Below are positions 10,690 through 22,957 of a DNA stretch of 64,000 nucleotides, piece after piece (position 1 is the first letter of the stretch; each line of letters begins with the position of its first letter). Location of the stretch: positions 129,452,501 through 129,516,500 of the forward strand of contig NC_083685.1 in the NCBI RefSeq assembly GCF_033118175.1. Reading direction: 5' to 3'. Source of the stretch: Dama dama (taxonomy: Eukaryota; Chordata; Mammalia; Artiodactyla; Cervidae). The notes under the pieces are model-generated. The model had not been told where the DNA came from, ran no database searches, and saw only the letters and a program-made list of their open reading frames with translations. The position numbers and the translations under genes are program-made.

Positions 10690-10990
10690 AAGGTACTTGC
10701 TGAGTAGCTACTTTGTACTTCAGCCGTGTGCTCAGTGATGTGGGAAACAAAGGAGCTCTGGGACAGGAACAGTTCCTCCCCTTTGAGGATCCAGGATCTC
10801 TGAGCAGCCAGACAATGCCTACGTGGAATGACTCAGTGACAAGATAAGGCAGCCTATGATTAAGTGCTAAAATGGGTTGGTGAGAAAAGAAGAATCTGGA
10901 GGGCTTCTGAGGAGTGGAATGAAATGGATGGGAATGTGTGGGGAAGTCTTTAGGACGGAAGACTTAACATGCTTGACATGATCACGCACA
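10690..10990 (-). mobile_element. Old L2 LINE fragment
   Basis: Diverged antisense L2 pattern: a lead-in like tgctgagtagctactttgtactt...gtgtgctcagtgatgtgggaaacaaaggag, then gacaatgcc...gacaagataaggcagcctatgattaagtgctaaaatggg. The family call rests on pattern resemblance. Confidence 0.5.
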
Positions 10991-11429
10991 CAGTTGTGTC
11001 AAGGATGCTGAGAGCACACTTGGAGATGGGGTTGCCCCTCACTTGGACTGCATCCTAAATGCCCATTATGCGCTCAGCTCCGTCTGTATACGTGTAACTG
11101 TGTGTGTAAATTATAAGCTGCCTCTAAGAATGGCATGTCCTTCCTGTATGCTGCTGCCTGCATAACTTCCTCTAAAGCACTGGGATTTAGTTCACGAGCC
11201 TTATTTGTCATTTGTCACCCCTGTAACACACAGTAACGTTGCCTTATTTATCTGGCAGCCTGGGAATGCAGCATATTACAGAATGGCTTTTCTAAATAAT
11301 TGAAGTTTGTTTGACTGGGAATGATTTTTCCCTTATCGTATGCATCTTCAAACTTTTAACTGGTGGCCCCTGTAGCATTCTGTATATATTTCCAGTATGG
11401 TATATTCTGTTCCTCTCGGGCTATTACAG

Positions 11430-11580
11430 ATATTTTCCCTTATATATGTTTCCACCTACCAATCAGGAGTGTTTTGAAGTCCACTGCCAATTTTTTATCT
11501 TTATATCCTTGTTGCCTTGCACATGGCTGAGCAAATAAATCAGGCTCAATAAATGTCAGCTGAATGATGAAAAGAATGAA
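11430..11580 (+). mobile_element. Old L2-type LINE 3' end
   Basis: The segment ends in the L2-like terminus gcacatggctgagcaaataaatcaggctcaataaatgtcagctgaatgatga, preceded by a weakly conserved body. Strongly diverged. Confidence 0.45.
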
Positions 11581-12760
11581 AGTAACAATATTTCTGAGTA
11601 TAAGATGGCTTTTGAATAATGACTCAGTAATGATTCATTATAATAAACATAAGTCATTTCATTTTTACCTGCAGTAGAGAGCCTATCAAGATACAATAAG
11701 AACAGTGTCTTCTACATTAAATGACCCCAGACTGAGCTTATTTAAGTTGTTCTGCTTGTTTTTCCTTCTTCTCCATCAATGAGCCTTCACTTCTCATTTT
11801 TGCTTCTGCCAACGTGCTTGGAATTTACTAGGCTGTCAACGTGTTCTGTCTAATTTGTTGATTCTAATATGCATAGGCTGAGAAATTATGTAACCAAGGT
11901 TGTTTAAAAATATATGCAAAGTAAAAGTAAATATGATTTGAAGGGCTTAAAGTGGATGTATATTTTTGAAATAGTATGAGCCTATGCTAAATTTGGAGTT
12001 ACCTTGTTTTGGTTGGTTTCCTTTTTGAATAAAAAAGCTTTGGGATATGGATTTATGGCATCTATTTTAGTTTCTCAGAGCACTTATATGCTTCAGACCT
12101 TGTATTTGCTGTGTTATGAATAGTTGAGAAAGAACTCTGGAAAAACAAGATTACCTGTCTGCCTGCAACTATGCATATGTTTGTATGTTGCTGTACAAGA
12201 AAATCATACGCTCATTTATTGAGAACTCACTTGCATGCTCACTTTGTCCATTTATAGGATCTTTTTCATCAAATATGTTAAAACCAACAACAATAAGTGG
12301 GATGTTTCTTTAAGAAGCTCACACTTCCAGAGCTGCTGAGTGATTACTTAGTAAATTTTCTATCAGTCTCTGGAAGCCTGTATTTATCTCATGAGGGTGA
12401 GACGATTACACTCTGAAAATACGATATGCATCTGAGGGCCAGACCTCACCATTATGGTGGTTCTTAACACAGTGATTGTGATGATCATTGTGTGTGTGTT
12501 ATCTGTGGTATGTTAGCTCTCTTAAGGATGAAAAGCCTGCAGCTTTGGTGCATTCTCTTATGGATGGTGGTTCCTTCAGCAGGTAGCCCTGCCATAAAAT
12601 GCATGCAACTTGGCTTTTTCCAGAACTAACAACAAAACCAACAATTTCAGACAATCAAAGCTCATCATTATTGTAGACATTTAAGGAATGTGCCACAAGT
12701 TACAAAGAAATTGCAAAACATAGTTTGAGTAATTGACTCAATTTGATTGATTGAGTAAAC
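11581..12760. other. Intergenic sequence, nothing recognised
   Basis: AT-rich unique-looking DNA with no element, RNA or exon I can support. Confidence 0.45.
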
Positions 12761-12940
12761 AATCAGTCGTGTCCGACTCTTTGCGCCCCTGTGGACTATA
12801 TAGTCCATGGAATTCTCCAGGCCAGAATACTGGAGTGAGTAGCCTTTCCCTTCTCCAGGGGATCTTCCCACCCCAGGGATCAAACCCAGTCTCCCACATT
12901 GCAGGCAGATTCTTTTCCAGCTGAGCCACAAGGGAAGCCC
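12761..12940 (-). mobile_element. Bov-tA SINE
   Basis: Antisense Bov-tA from aatcagtcgtgtccgactct to the head ctgagccacaagggaagccc. It contains the Bov-A core (attctccaggccagaatactgg) and the reversed tRNA-like B box ggatcaaacccagtctcc. Confidence 0.92.
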
Positions 12941-13331
12941 AACATCAACAATACTTTAATGATATTTTTGAAAAAAAGGGTACATACATACCTGAATATC
13001 GAGGTTTGGGGTTATGGGCTTTAACAGTTTATGTGTGTGGGTTTTTAAGTGTAATGTGTATTTAGGTGTTTTTGTTTTAATTATCAGAGTAATATGTGCC
13101 CAATGTGAGAAATGTGCAATATAAGCATTACAAATACAGAAGAGTGTAGGAACATAAAATAAGTCCACATTCCCACCTTTATAAATACTTTGGTTATTTC
13201 TTATGCTTTGTCTTACAGTTCTTTTTCTAATTTTTTATCTTTATTTATTTTTCATAATTTTAAAATCAATTGTGCCATACTTTTTGAAAAATGAGTAACA
13301 TACTGTTTTATATAAGCATTTGTCATATACC

Positions 13332-13545
13332 AGAGCTTCTCAGGTAGCACAGTGGGAAAGAATCCATCTGCCAGGGCAAGAGGTGCAGAAGACACAGGTT
13401 CAGTCCCAGAGTTGGGAAGATCCCCTGGGGAAGGAAATGGCAACCCATTCCAGTATTCTTTCCTGAAGAATCCCATGGACAAAGGAGCCTGGCAGGCTAT
13501 AATCCACAGAGTTGCAAAGAGTCAGACACAACTAAGCATGAACAC
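13332..13545 (+). mobile_element. Bov-tA SINE
   Basis: Full-length sense copy: head gcttctcaggtagcacagtgggaaagaatcc, body gggaaggaaatggcaacccattccagtattc, tail gtcagacacaactaagcatg. Moderately diverged. Confidence 0.92.
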
Positions 13546-13904
13546 ATCTGTCATACAATCAAAAATCATCTGAGAGTATATATTTTAATGTTTGCATATA
13601 TTTTATTTCAATAATGTGTATGAACCATACTTTGATGAATCACCTACTCTTATACTTCTATATTCATTTTTGTTTTATGCTCACAAGGATACATTAACTG
13701 TCTTTGTAGACTAACGCTTATCTTCATCTCTTACTGTTTTCTTAAAATATGTGTCCAAATGTGGAATTACTAGGTTAAAGTTTATGATCTCTTACAACTC
13801 TTTTTTTAATTGCAATTATTTCAAATCAAATCCCAGTGCATTGAATGTCAAGGACATTCTAAGTTATGACCTTGACAGTGGTGATAGCATTGCACAGTAG
13901 GGAA

Positions 13905-14040
13905 AGTTTGGGCTTTGGGTCAGCCTGATATGATCTGCAGCACTGATCTAGCTAGCTGTGAGTGACTGTTATAGGGATTAGAAATAATATACATGAAATG
14001 CCTGCCGTGTAGCAATCCCTCAAATCGTGGTAATTTATAC
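13905..14040 (+). mobile_element. MIR SINE remnant
   Basis: Sense MIR-like pattern with a central tagctgtgagtgactgttatagggattagaaataatata and the 3' part ccgtgtagcaatccctcaaatcgtggtaa, corresponding to the usual aggattaaatgag...cctggcacatagtaggcgctcaataaa. Ancient and diverged. Confidence 0.45.
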
Positions 14041-17000
14041 TACCACTGCTGCTACAAAACAAGAATATAACTTAGTTCGAGGAATAAGATATTTAAAAGA
14101 GATACTTGGGAAGCCCCACTTTCACATAATAAGCCTTTAAACAGCATAGTGGTCAATGGCAGTGCCTGATTATGTGCTAAAATCATAAAGAGGTAAGTGT
14201 CTGATGCATTCAGGAGAATATTACAGCCATATCCAGAAGTAGAAATTGACATTTGATAAGTGAGTAACATGAAATTCAGTTGGTGGTCAGCATTTGTATA
14301 AATTCATGAAAAAAGGGACATGAGGATTGAACATTAAGTCTGAGCCAGATTTTAGACCCTTAAGGCAAGCAGGACGAGTGGACACTTCATTCTGCAGACA
14401 GATGAGTGAGTGAAAAGATAAGAGGTGTGAGCAGGCCTGTTGGAACCTTCATCTGTCATTTCTTCCTACACTGCTTCTGGCTATAGTCCTACCATGTGAT
14501 CTTTTGTTCTTTTTTTTTTTTAATACGATTTGCCAAGTCCCGATTTTAATTCATTAAAAACAGAGGTATAGAAATCCCATTTCAGGAGAGCTCGTTGTGT
14601 GAGTGGAACCTGCCAGGATGGCTTCTGACCTGCTGATTTCAAACCCAGGATCTCCTCCTCCACTTTCTGCAGAATATAACTTTTTATAGCATCTCTCCTC
14701 AGAAAAATTGAGAGATCCTAGAATAGGACCTATATTTTTCACAGGCACTTACTAATTCCCTCCAAATTTCTACCCTGACTGTAGTATATAAAGTTTGGCC
14801 TTTTTATCCTTATACAGAACCTAATTCCAAATGTTTGGTCCACTTTTCCTGCTGTGGGAGGATATTTTTTTCCATTTTAAAAATAAATTTGATCAGTGTC
14901 TGAGCATTCAATTCAATCCTTCTTCATTGACCAGTTTCTGTACTGCAGGCCTACAACCTCGAATAATATTTGGCTCCAGGCTTTTGATAAGTTTTGTTTT
15001 AGTAGCCACAGCTCCTGTGTATGAGTTGCAAATAAATAAAACATGTATCACAACTATGTAAAAATAAAATGCTTGTATCCTACTAATGCCAATAACATGA
15101 ATGCCAAGTGGTAAGAGAAAAATAACATTAATAGCATTATATGATTAAAGAAAACCCAGGTTATGGCATTACTCATTTGATAGGTGTTTGCTTAGATGTT
15201 TTAATGTACTAATTAGGACCAAATCCAGATATTGCTTTTCCTGCATGTGAGTTTTCAAATGTTAAGGAAATTCAAATGAATTACCACTGTGAACAAGCAT
15301 TAGGAAAAGGGCTTCTATGGTTAGCGAAAGAAGGCCTCTGAATTTACAACAGGCTTACCTTCCGTCTCCAGGTTTCAGCTTCTGATCTTCTTTTCAGCAA
15401 AGAAGATCTCATTGCAAAACTTGTGTTTATACCCAAATCTATTCTTTTACAGGGCTTGCATAACTGAGTCACCAAGTTTTAGCCAGGCAGGAACTTGTCA
15501 GTTATACATTATAAATAAAGCTCTTTTGTAACCTGATTGTCATTTCCCTGCATGAAAACTGAAGTATGTGAAGACTCACAGTGTACCTGTTAAGTCAACT
15601 TGAGGGGAAAAAAATCAGTTAGGAGATCTAACTGTCCTGTTGACTGAGATGAAACCTCTCATCTGTGCTAACACATGCAGTCATGCTTCTAAAAGGAAAA
15701 TCCTTGAAAGACAATAATATATTTCCCGCATGGAGGAAAGAGCAAACCCCAGTGCTATTGTTCCTAATGTCTATTATTTTATATAAAAGTGCAGTGCCTC
15801 CTCAGTGCAGAATTAGGTAATGGAGGGAAAATACTTAATAAGTGAATCGGCAGAAAGCAAAATCAGAGCATCTATGAGATGCAGACACTCGCACACATAC
15901 ACACACGGGGTTGTGCCTGTTGACCGAATGACGACACATCCAGAAACCCTCTGGAGGTCGGAGGCAGCTCAGTTTTGACTTTGCAGTTGCTTCGTTCTGA
16001 CAGAAGACCTGTAGTCAGCAGTGAGGCTGTTTCTCAGAGACTTGTCATGATTCTTGTTTCATGGTGTTCAGAGTTCAGTTATATTTTACAGTTTGCAATT
16101 TTAAGAGAGCATCTACTCACCATTGCACCCATATTTCTTATGCATTAAAATATATGAAAACTTCAAAGCAGAAAGTAGCAACTCTGTCAGTATTTTCCAA
16201 CAGCAGTCTATACAGCTCTGAGGCTAACCAGCTTCAATATTTCCATAGGACAGTAGCTGAGTATACATATCTTAAGCAGTTTTCTGACAGGAGAAGACAA
16301 TCAGGAAAAGGCTATTTGCATTTTCTTGCAGAAGTGATCTGAACGTTTGCCCGGTCAAAGCATCATTTAGCACAAAGACTTAGTCACCAATACCATGTCC
16401 AGTTGCAAGATCCCAGCAGTATAATTGGAATTTATGCAAGGCTCTTTAATCCTGGGCTCAGAACGAATCAGTGCTCTTCCCTAAGTGAATTAAGCACAGA
16501 AATTAGTTTACCCCTTTCTATGTTCTGTCTTCTTTCCTCCTGCATTGCTTGTCTTGGTTCATTTTTTTTTTTTTTTTCCTCCATGGTCCATACATTATTT
16601 CAAATCCTACCAAAAAAGGGAGCTGGGAGGCAGGGACCCAAACATAGTCAGTAATCAAGGCATAGCGCTTAGCATTGTCTGACTGTCCTAATGAAGTATT
16701 CGGTTCATCTCTGCACAGTTCCAGCTCCACAGGCTGCCTCTCAGAGCATAATCTACAAGATAACACGCTGCCAAAGCACCAACACTCTCAATCACCTAAA
16801 AACATCAACCGTCTTCTGCATATGAGACAGTCCAGTCCACAACAAAATCATTTCTGAAATTATTCCTCCATTAGGGAAAGCCTTCTCTGTGAATTGACTT
16901 ACAGGCCATGACTTCAAACCACAAACAGAAAGAAAAGACAAGAAAACAAGACGAGAACCCTAGGCCCTGATGGGCGCTCTGGCCTTTCTTGGGTCTCCTG

Positions 17001-17460
17001 AACCCGCTTCCCCGTCTCCATCCGGAGCTACCTGACCTGCAGCCAGTTTGAAGCCAGGTAAGAACTGGAGGTCTCTCCGACCCAAGAATCCACCCCTAAC
17101 TCCTCTGAAGACCCTCTAAGACCAAGAAAAATTTTTTCTCACAGGCTTGATTTTGAGAGAGACTCTGAGTTCATGCTTGAAGTGAATGGCATAATTTCCT
17201 TTCTGTGCAAATACCAAGGTATTTATTTCTCTTACGTAATTTCCAGGGAGTCAGTAACATGACCTGACTTCTATTCTGTTGGACAACGGAGGGATCTTAC
17301 CATCAACCAGTCACCCTGGGTGAGAACATACCCAAGGACTGATCTATGACTGCTAAGAAGCCTAACAATTCCTGGAAGGAAAAGGGTTAAGCGCCAGTAA
17401 AAACAGCATAAATTTACACATGACCTCCTGTGATTACACTTTTATTCTCTCCCTTGAAAG

Positions 17461-17599
17461 GAACAACAATGGCAACCCTCATAACTAGAGCTTCTGGTCG
17501 AAAAACCTTCTCCCTAGAGGACCTATTTTCACTCACTTTAGATGATCTCAACAGCCTTCTAGTTAGAAAGGATCTCTAGACAGAGAGATGTACCTGCTG
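17461..17599 (+). other. Exon-like segment holding a 36-codon small ORF; unknown
   Basis: The segment is bounded by a pyrimidine tract and acceptor (ttattctctcccttgaaag|, ending 17460) and a donor ctg|GTGAGT (intron from 17600). A further donor CCAG|GTAAGA sits upstream, last exon base 17057, so two exons could join. Inside is ATG at 17469 in a strong context (A at -3, G at +4) followed by 36 codons to TAG at 17577-17579; the peptide starts MATLITRASGRK and has a leucine-rich, acidic middle (LEDLFSLTLDDLNSLL). I recognise no family. It may be chance, a lncRNA exon, or a remnant of an unknown element. Confidence 0.25.
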
Positions 17600-17952
17600 G
17601 TGAGTTTCCTTTCCGAAGCACCTAAAAGGCTCACTGTATCTGGGAAAATCGTCTCTACTATTGGGCTGTAGGGAGTAACCTTCGGTGATTGGTTTGTGAT
17701 GGTTTGATTCTGCCTGAAAGTACTAGACAAATAACTGCTTTGTCCCAAACTTAACTTGCTAGGCAAGAAGATGGTTTGAATAGCCAGGGAACTTGGGTTC
17801 AGAAAGAATTATAGGCAGATAAAAGTCTTAGCAGTGACTTAAAAAAAAAAAAAAAACTACTTCTGATAGTTTCATCAATCACGCTTTGCCCTCTTTCTAC
17901 AAAACATAAGAAGAGAATTTTCTAACAAGGGGAAAGTATTTTCGGGAAAATC

Positions 17953-18163
17953 TGCTGTTGTTGTTTAGTCTCTAAGCCTGTTTGACTCTTTGCAACCCCA
18001 TATACTGTAGCCCGCCAGTCTCCTCTCTCCATGAGATTTCCCAGGCAAGAATACTGGAGTGGGTTGTCATTTCCTTCTCCAGAGGATCTTCCTGACCAGA
18101 GACCCAACCCATGTCTCCTGCAATGGCAGGTGGGTTCTTTACCACTGCACCACCAGGGAGGCC
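17953..18163 (-). mobile_element. Bov-tA SINE
   Basis: Antisense, complete: starts gctgttgttgtttagtctctaagcc and ends in the head caccactgcaccaccagggaggcc area. The tRNA-like internal promoter region is reversed at about 18090-18150. Confidence 0.93.
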
Positions 18164-19562
18164 TCTGGGGAGAAGAGAATCCCATGTTTATTTCCTTTAT
18201 AGATGAGAGCAAATGCTTCAAAGAGTGCAAAGTGTGACAGGTGCCTACGCTTCCTCTGCCCCAGCCCTGCGGTGGAGGCTTCTTTAGATGAGCAAGTGTA
18301 CGGTTGCAAACCGAGCCTTCAGTGAGGGATTTACTGGGACCAGTAGAAAGTGGGCAGGGCTGGGGGCTCGGCCTCTCCCTCTCTCAGCTCAGATCTAGTA
18401 ACCGGCCCCCCGCCTCCGTTCCTTTTTTCTCTTCTGTTTCTCCTCCAGGAATTTTCCATCAGCTGGAGAGCAAGGACATCAGCCGTCACGCTGATGGGCG
18501 AAGCCGCACTTTCGCCCTTGGCCGTGGGTGCATCTACAGCAAGCGCTCAAGGGCCACCCTGCCAGGGCCGCCCTCTCCTCCTCCTCCCCTGTCTCCTCCT
18601 TCCCTGCTGTCTGCACACCGACTCCTTCAGGAAAACCTCCACCGTGTCTCCTGGCTCAGATACCGAGACATGCAGAGATCGCAAAGAGCTGGTCTTGGGA
18701 ACTTCTGAACATGATTGATTCAAAAGAGAATTCAGTCTTAGAAGTTCTCCATGAACTGAATTAAAATGGAAAAAAGTAGCAACCCAGGAGAACATACACA
18801 GAGATAACATCACTGGAATGTTTCTCTTTAAAAACCAATTCTTCTGACAACAACAGCCAAGTCAACAGACTTCCCGGGGGTCAAAGGCGAAGAGGTCAGG
18901 ACCATGTGAGTGTGGTCCTTGTGGTCAGATGCCCAGGGTGGAGACAGAGCCCAGAGGGTGGGCACCACCCATCCCCCAGCCGTGGGCACCGCCGGAAGAG
19001 CCCTAGGCTTCCTGAGAGTCACAGGTCCACTGTCCAAGTGACTGCTCTTCTTCTGCTTTCTGTAAGAACAATCTTGAAAGAAACGGGAGTCTGTTTCATA
19101 AATGATGGAGCTCCATAAGTATAATCCCATTTGAAAAAAAAAAAGCAATTCTCCCAAATTTCTTTTATGGAGGGACTTCTCTGGAACCAGATATGGCCAA
19201 CTCTCAAATGGGTTTTCTCCCAAGCATATCCTCCTTCTTTTGTTCATGAGAAACAATATAAGTTTGAACATTTTTGACGGGAAATTATCTGCAGCAAGAA
19301 AATGACCCAGAGCAGCGATTCACACTGGTTAGGAGAATATCCTTATGTTAGAAGAACTATGGGAAACAAAGCTTTTCTCTGAAACCTGGGTCTGTCTAAT
19401 ATTTTAAATCAAGAGGGTCATCCTTTCCATGGTCATAGAACAGGGATCTGCAAACCAGAGCCCCCAGACCAGATGTGGCTCATGGTCTATACAGCCTGTG
19501 AGCTAAGAATATTTTTATGCTCTTAAATAGCAGGGGAAAAAAGACGAGTTTGTGACGCGTGA

Positions 19563-19564
<2 letters not shown>
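18164..19564. other. Intergenic sequence, moderately GC-rich, nothing recognised
   Basis: Region of mixed composition; 18.3-18.7 kb is C+T rich on the plus strand (a pyrimidine tract precedes aggaattttccatcagctgg near 18449). Several overlapping open frames here look compositional, and I do not support a gene. Confidence 0.35.

Positions 19565-19596
<32 letters not shown>
19565..19596 (+). repeat. (GT)n microsatellite
   Basis: About 16 GT units directly abutting the distal end of the CHR-type SINE copy, a common place for SINE-tail microsatellites. Confidence 0.95.
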
Positions 19597-19599
<3 letters not shown>

Positions 19600-19855
19600 G
19601 GTCTTCGTTGCCGCACACAGGCTTTCTCTAGGTGCAGCACGCAGGGGGCTACTCTTCATAGTAGCACACAGATTTGTCTTTGCAGTGGCTTCTTTTGTCG
19701 CAGAGCACAGTTTCTAGGCTGGGGGGCTCAGCAGTTGTGACCCACCGGCTTGATTGCTCTGAGTCAATTAGGTGGAACTTTCCAGACCAGGGATCGAACC
19801 CGCGTCCCCTGTATTGGCAGGCAGATTCCCACCCACTGCACCACTAGGGAAGTCT
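19597..19855 (-). mobile_element. CHR-type tRNA-derived SINE
   Basis: Antisense copy: reversed body (gggtcttcgttgccgcacacaggctttctctagg...) and reversed head with B box (agggatcgaacccgcgtcccctg) and terminal ccactagggaagtc. This family is shared by cetaceans, hippos and ruminants. Confidence 0.88.
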
Positions 19856-20399
19856 GACACTTGCATATTTCATAAAATTCCAATTTCTGGATTTATAATG
19901 TTTTATTGAAACAGAGCCAGGCTTATTTGCTTACATAGTGACTCTGACTGTTTTCGGGCTGTGATGCAGAGTTGAGTGGATGAGACACAGACCATATGTG
20001 ACTCACAGAACCAAAACTGTTCACTCTTTGGCCCTTGAGTGGGAAACGTCTGCTGACCACTGGCTTGGGCTAAAGGTACAGAGCTTAAGACCAAGCTGAG
20101 TCAGAAAGACAGATATGCTATTCCCGCCCCGCTGATTCTAGGCTGAATAAATGTAATTGAAGGATTCGTTTGACTGTTGAGGCCTCCTTGTTAAAGTGGA
20201 GATGAGATGTTCATAGATTTATTTTCAGATTAACTAATGATTGTGAAATATGTATTCAACTATCACATATTTTCTGTTCAAACTAATTATCATTGATATA
20301 TCTTGATCAAATTAACTTGCATATTTCAATTAAGTGGCTTCCAAGTGGATTTGTAAAATAGAATTAAGGTTAATATCAAGCCTTAAAAGCAATGAATGT

Positions 20400-20418
20400 C
20401 AAAACTGATTCCACAGAG
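20400..20418 (+). repeat. 5' target-site duplication of SINE (19 bp)
   Basis: CAAAACTGATTCCACAGAG here is repeated exactly at 20671-20689 and brackets the SINE insertion. Confidence 0.93.
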
Positions 20419-20670
20419 GGACTTTCCTGGTGGTCCAGTGGTTAAGATTTCATGGCCTGTCAGTGCAGCCCATGAGGGTTCTGTCCCTGGTCAGGAGGCT
20501 AAGATCCCACATGGTTCATGAAATGGCCAAAGGAAACCACAAACAAACTATAAAGCAGAAACCATAGAGTAAGAAATCCAGTAAAGACTGTAAAAAAAAA
20601 AAAAAAAAAAAGAAAGAAAGAAAGAAAAGTCCACATTAAAAAAAACCAAAAAACAGAACTTTTTAAAAAA
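20419..20670 (+). mobile_element. CHR-type tRNA-derived SINE with (AAAG)n tail
   Basis: Sense copy beginning ggactttcctggtggtccagtggttaag, with B-box region gggttctgtccctgg, a body ending gtaagaaatccagtaaagactgt, then a poly(A)/AAAG tail from about 20591. Exact 19-bp target duplications on both sides define the insertion and point to a relatively recent event. Confidence 0.9.
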
Positions 20671-20689
20671 CAAAACTGATTCCACAGAG
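20671..20689 (+). repeat. 3' target-site duplication of SINE (19 bp)
   Basis: Exact second copy of the 19-bp sequence at 20400-20418. Confidence 0.93.
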
Positions 20690-20784
20690 ATTGAATACAT
20701 TTTGGCCTATTTTTCAACATTGCTAATTTTCTTGATTTTTGCAAATCTATAGCTAGACTTTTACAAGTGTGCTGTTCTATAAAG

Positions 20785-20970
20785 CAGTGGTCCCCAGCAT
20801 TTTTTGCAAGGGGGACTAATTTCATGACGTTTTTTTCAAGGATGGGGGTGGGTGGGGGCGCGGGGATGGTTTCTGGATGGTTCATCTATTGAGCACTTGA
20901 CTTCTGATCTAATGCCGCTTCTGATCCGACAGGCAGTACCAGTCCATGGCCTGGAGGTTGGGGACCCCTG
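20785..20970. mobile_element. hAT-type miniature DNA transposon, 186 bp
   Basis: Terminal inverted repeats CAGTGGTCCCCAGCAT (left) and, read inward from the right, CAGGGGTCCCCAACCT. The element is flanked on both sides by the 8-bp duplication CTATAAAG (20777-20784 and 20971-20978). Eight-bp duplications plus a CAGNGGT terminus are hallmarks of hAT elements. It encodes no transposase, so it moved with enzyme supplied elsewhere. Confidence 0.88.
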
Positions 20971-20978
20971 CTATAAAG

Positions 20979-22727
20979 GGATCTGAGAGTCCGTGAAACC
21001 CCCAGATAGTTATCTACCTTTGGGTCGCTTCAATTCAACCAATTTTTAATTCGATCTTATTTGCGATCATTAAGTGTTGCACTTAACAGTGTGTAGCGAT
21101 TGAAAAACATCCAAAACTACAAATAATTGAATAAATTGGATTATTTTGCAAATTCTGGTACATTTTCTCTAGGAACTGAAATGCAAAGTTACCTACAACT
21201 TATTCCTCCTCAACGTTTCTAGGAATTACTTGAGGTTTGGTCTCTTCTCCCTGAGACCACTGAATGTGATTATAAGTCTAATTTAACCTGTTGGGTAAGA
21301 GTTAAATTTCCTTTAATATCAAAAGTTCAATATCAAAGACATAAGGGTTTTAGACTTCTGCTCATTTCAATATTTTCTTTAAGAGGAAGAGAAACTACTG
21401 CCCATTTCATCATGAATCCCCTATCCCTGGTTTCTTTTTTTTTTTTTTTTTTTCATTATAGACAACATGAAATGTTAAACCCATAGGCAGACCCTGTAAA
21501 TCAGATTCTAACACATGAAAATCTTCCTGAAAATACTGATTTTCAGTGAGCTTGTTTCTGATAGGCAGACAATATGTTTTTTTAGAACACAATTACATAG
21601 TAGGCTTCATGGCTATACTTCCATATAAAACAATTTGCTGTTCAGATTGTGTGTATAGGTGGGTAGATTTTTAATAACTGATGCTAGGAGTCAGTTACAG
21701 AGAAACATAAGAGAGGGAAAAAATCAAAGAGGAAGATGATGAGATTTTAAATATAATAAATGACTGCATGTCATGAGGAAATCTAGGAAGAAAATTCATC
21801 AAATATTAAAAAGAAATAAAACCAACTCAGTCCATCTTAATGAAATTTGGAGTTCCAGAATCTACTCTAATGAAATGAAAATGATGATATGAATTACCTT
21901 AATATAGGATTCTCCCGAATCCATTATATTTAACATCAAAATCTTTTATATGAAAGAGGGATCTGAGTGATCATTGGGGTTAAATATTCATTCAAAAATT
22001 CATGGCAAATTAATTCTCTTTTTAACCCTGAAGAAGGAGTGGAACAAAGTTCTGTCTAGAGTTATTTTTCTATGATCTCTTTGGTCAAACTAAAATGGCA
22101 TAAATTTTACTTTATTGGATCTCTTACCAATTTGATCTACCAGAAATAAAATTGTTATAGTCAGTTTTTAAAACCCCTGCATGGATTTAAGTCCCCTGGA
22201 AGTCATATCCTTTAAATGATTATGATATAAACATAGTTCAATATGAGTCATTACCTTAGTTCTCCATGAACTGGGTAGTTTCAGTTCTGACATTCAACAT
22301 GGTTAAATTATACTATTTCTTCTCTTTGCTTTTGCAGTTACTTTAAGCTGGTGATCTCTGAAGGTTGATCTAGAGGTGTTACTATAATTAATGTTCTTAT
22401 CATCATAGTTTTCAATATAGAAAATACTAACTTAGGGACTACTACCTTCTTTCTTCGTATTGCATATGAGTTTAAAAACACTGACCTTGTGTCTTTTCAA
22501 CACAATGTTCTTACAGGAATATGGATTTCCTTCATACGTGCTCTTGAAAAGACTAAATAGTCTGGCAACCGTCATTGCGAGTAATCAGAGCACAAGAAGG
22601 ATGTTTTCAAGAGTGTTTCCTTTGTAAATAAGCACACCGGCAAATTTTTGGGAAACTTTGTTGTCTGTAGAAAGTGATAATCAACAAAAATCAATTATTT
22701 ATTTTAGTGACCCAGTAAATAGCAATT
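20979..22727. other. AT-rich intergenic sequence, nothing recognised
   Basis: Apart from a T run at 21427-21453 no repeat, RNA or exon is evident. Confidence 0.45.
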
Positions 22728-22744
22728 TGTGTGTGTGTGTGTGT

Positions 22745-22957
22745 ATGCTCAGAGGCTCAGCTGTGTTTGACTTGGTGACCCTGTGGACTGTAGCCTTCCA
22801 GGCGCCTCTGTCCATGGGATTCTCCAGGCAAGAATACTGGACTGGGTTGCAATTTCTTACTCCAGAGGATCTTCCCGACCTGGGGATTGACCTGAGTCTA
22901 GTGTGTCTCCTACACTGGCGGGCGGATTCTTTACCACTGGGCCATCTGAGAAGTCCC
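22745..22957 (-). mobile_element. Bov-tA SINE with adjacent (GT)n
   Basis: Antisense copy preceded by GT repeats (22728-22744); core ccatgggattctccaggcaagaatactggactgg and head ttaccactgggccatctgagaagtcc. Confidence 0.93.

Larger units (their letters stand above)
13546..17952. other. Long repeat-poor intergenic block
   Basis: About 4.4 kb with almost no ruminant-specific insertions. It contains a MIR-like remnant (13905-14040), homopolymer T runs (14511-14522, 16563-16577) and the exon-like pair at about 17.0-17.6 kb listed separately. No protein gene is recognised. Absence of insertions can mean constraint, but I see no decisive signal. Confidence 0.4.

Noticed and set aside
18141..18166. 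CTCF site in the head of a minus-strand Bov-tA (ccaccagggaggcc)
   Set aside because: It resembles the CTCF core but mismatches the ggGGC part; too weak to list without ChIP data, although SINE-borne CTCF sites are known.
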